From: Fischerella sp. PCC 9605
Lineage (GTDB): Bacteria; Cyanobacteriota; Cyanobacteriia; Cyanobacteriales; Nostocaceae
Length of the DNA stretch: 64,000 bases
NCBI RefSeq assembly: GCF_000517105.1
Contig: NZ_KI912148.1
Coordinates: 304,518 to 368,517, forward strand
Reading direction: 5' to 3'
Shown: in pieces, positions 63,054-64,000 of the stretch
Layout: each line of letters begins with the position of its first letter
How positions within the stretch are numbered: position 1 is the first letter of the stretch
Position numbers and translations under genes: made by a program
The notes under the pieces: generated by a model
Database searches by the model: none
Seen by the model: the letters and a program-made list of their open reading frames with translations, nothing else
What the model was told of the DNA's origin: nothing

Positions 63054-63120
63054 GAATTATGAATTATGAATTATGAATTATGAAATTTTTAGCATTCAGT
63101 ATTCATAATTCATAATTTTC
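63054..63120. repeat. ATGAATT heptamers with facing complement
   Basis: Four or five tandem ATGAATT units face two to three complementary AATTCAT units across TTTTTAGCATTCAG. Same unit type as the hairpin at 33624. Confidence 0.8.
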
Positions 63121-63172
63121 ATCTATTCCCAATGCCTAGCCCTTTCAAGGTGTAATGTATTTTTCTTGGTGT

Positions 63173-63233
63173 CCCTACCCTACGGGAAGCCGCCCTTGCG
63201 GGCGTCTACGCTGCGCTCGAGGGCAAGCTTAGT
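63173..63233. repeat. truncated copy of the 8319-type element
   Basis: CCCTACCCTACGGGAAGCCG and GCGGGCGTCTACG match the first half of the elements at 8319 and 14917. The second half (GCTCATGGGGG onward) is missing and replaced by CTGCGCTCGAGGGCAAGC. Confidence 0.6.
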
Positions 63234-63874
63234 GTCTTTGTGGTGAAAAAATTGACTTTTGAACCACCAAGGCACTAAGACACAAAGGTGAAAAGCCCAA
63301 AATTCGGGAAATTTTTTGAGGATTTTTACCCACCTTGAAAGGGCTATTCCCAATGCCCAATCCCCAGTCCCTTTTACGTGTAATATTTTTAACTGAATTT
63401 TTTGTTGATTTTTTCGATGGTGGGCAAGGAGTTTTTGTGATGAGAATCACTGACAACCTAAGTAACTTGTCACTGCCAGACTAAACTGAGCGTAGTTTCA
63501 TTATTCCCATGAGTAGGACAACTAGACCACAAACTGCTTGGATAAACATCAAAACTGTGATTTTAATGCCCTATTTTGAAATAAATTTAATGATTGCAAC
63601 CGTTTCCGCTGCTGCTATGTTAATAAATCTCCGTAAAAAACCTGATTTAACATTTGCAGGAATTTATCATACTGGAATTGCAGGCAAGAATTTTTGGCAG
63701 CAATACTCCTTATATTCTAAGAACACATAAAAAATCTACACTGCTGATGGTAACAAGCAAGTCACCTTGAAGGTGAATCAAGCTTAGAAAAATGCAGACT
63801 GAAATACAGTCAAGTACTAAACTGGTTTTTAAAAGCTGACTTTGTTAACTGATTTAAGAAATTGGAGTGCCTTT

Positions 63875-64000
63875 GTGATTCAATGGACATCCAAGTATAC
63901 AGGCTCTACCGAAGAAATTGTGAGTGGATCAAACGCCCTAAATAATGTTAATAATATAGATTCAAATTATGCTGTAGCATTGCCAAAAGCAGAAGATTAT
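63875..64000 (+). CDS. 5' end of an unidentified CDS, cut by the window edge
   Basis: A frame opens at GTG 63875 (IQWTSKYTGSTEEIV, then SGSNALNNVNNIDSNYAVAL) and stays open to the last base, 42 codons. GGAG lies seven bases before the GTG, a good ribosome binding site, and an in-frame stop just upstream sets the limit. The sequence is Asn/Ser-rich with no signal peptide and no recognised motif. The product cannot be named from this fragment. Confidence 0.5.
   Translation, partial: MIQWTSKYTGSTEEIVSGSNALNNVNNIDSNYAVALPKAEDY

Larger units (their letters stand above)
63022..63874. other. repeat-rich intergenic region, no gene supported
   Basis: The region holds an ATGAATT array (63054), a fragment of the 8319-type element (63173) and a CTTTGTG/CACAAAG inverted pair (63233-63288). 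From 63400 on it is unique AT-rich sequence. A 73-residue frame at 63509-63730 has no ribosome binding site and no recognisable features; I leave it out. Confidence 0.5.

Noticed and set aside
63509-63730. 73-codon frame near the end of the window
   Set aside because: No ribosome binding site, no neighbouring unit and no recognisable motif; it could be a remnant but cannot be supported.

Overview
The window is chromosomal DNA of a cyanobacterium, most likely a filamentous Nostocales relative (Nostoc, Calothrix, Tolypothrix or Scytonema type). The grounds are the photosynthesis genes psbU, psb28 and btpA, the cyanobacterial SufR/sufBCDS locus, a likely pirA, dense HIP1 octamers (GCGATCGC), and many heptanucleotide tandem repeats of the STRR kind known from heterocystous cyanobacteria. 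I found no rRNA, tRNA, CRISPR array, complete insertion sequence or prophage.

Layout. 0.2-6.4 kb: a small conserved protein, then the Fe-S assembly locus with divergent sufR and sufBCDS and two perfect SufR-type dyads between them. 6.6-16.2 kb: Uma2-family protein, inositol monophosphatase, PucC-type transporter, aldo/keto reductase, DEAD-box RNA helicase, RimO and BtpA. 16.3-25.9 kb: VKOR-DsbA fusion, a CHASE2-PAS-GGDEF diguanylate cyclase, a small exported-looking protein, NadB, PsbU, a 51-residue PirA-like protein below the usual size cut-off, a SAM hydrolase-type protein and a DUF2301 membrane protein. 26.3-30.1 kb: three tandem HAF-repeat PEP-CTERM proteins with near-identical leaders and tails but diverged interiors. 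30.4-41.4 kb: TrmJ, a membrane-anchored class A beta-lactamase-like protein lacking the usual omega-loop Glu, a Psb28 paralogue, three unrecognised membrane proteins, DprA, SecA and a dihaem cytochrome. 41.5-54.5 kb: methyltransferase, a TetR/oxidoreductase divergent pair with two visible operators, MoxR, RibF, MBL hydrolase, SurE, PheS, a PadR pair, RecQ, LeuA and a NYN protein. 55.2-61.0 kb: a possible envelope signalling cluster of CHASE2-Ser/Thr kinase, FecR-domain protein with a Pro-rich repeat tail, and an outer-membrane barrel. 61.1-64.0 kb: 3-mercaptopyruvate sulfurtransferase, MnmD and a CDS cut by the window edge.

Two themes stand out. Short repeats (heptamer arrays, often as facing inverted pairs, and GTAGAGACG-type palindromes) fill most intergenic gaps and have entered genes: in-frame insertions in sufD, ribF and mnmD, and start or stop codons formed by repeats at sufD/sufS, the DEAD-box helicase and pheS. 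Second, the window carries surface or envelope modules whose functions are not established: the HAF/PEP-CTERM trio with a shared leader hairpin, the CHASE2-kinase/FecR/barrel cluster, and the orphan membrane trio.

Where the longest reading frame begins at a weak codon or inside a repeat I chose a shorter start and said so. All family assignments come from reading motifs in the translations, not from database searches.
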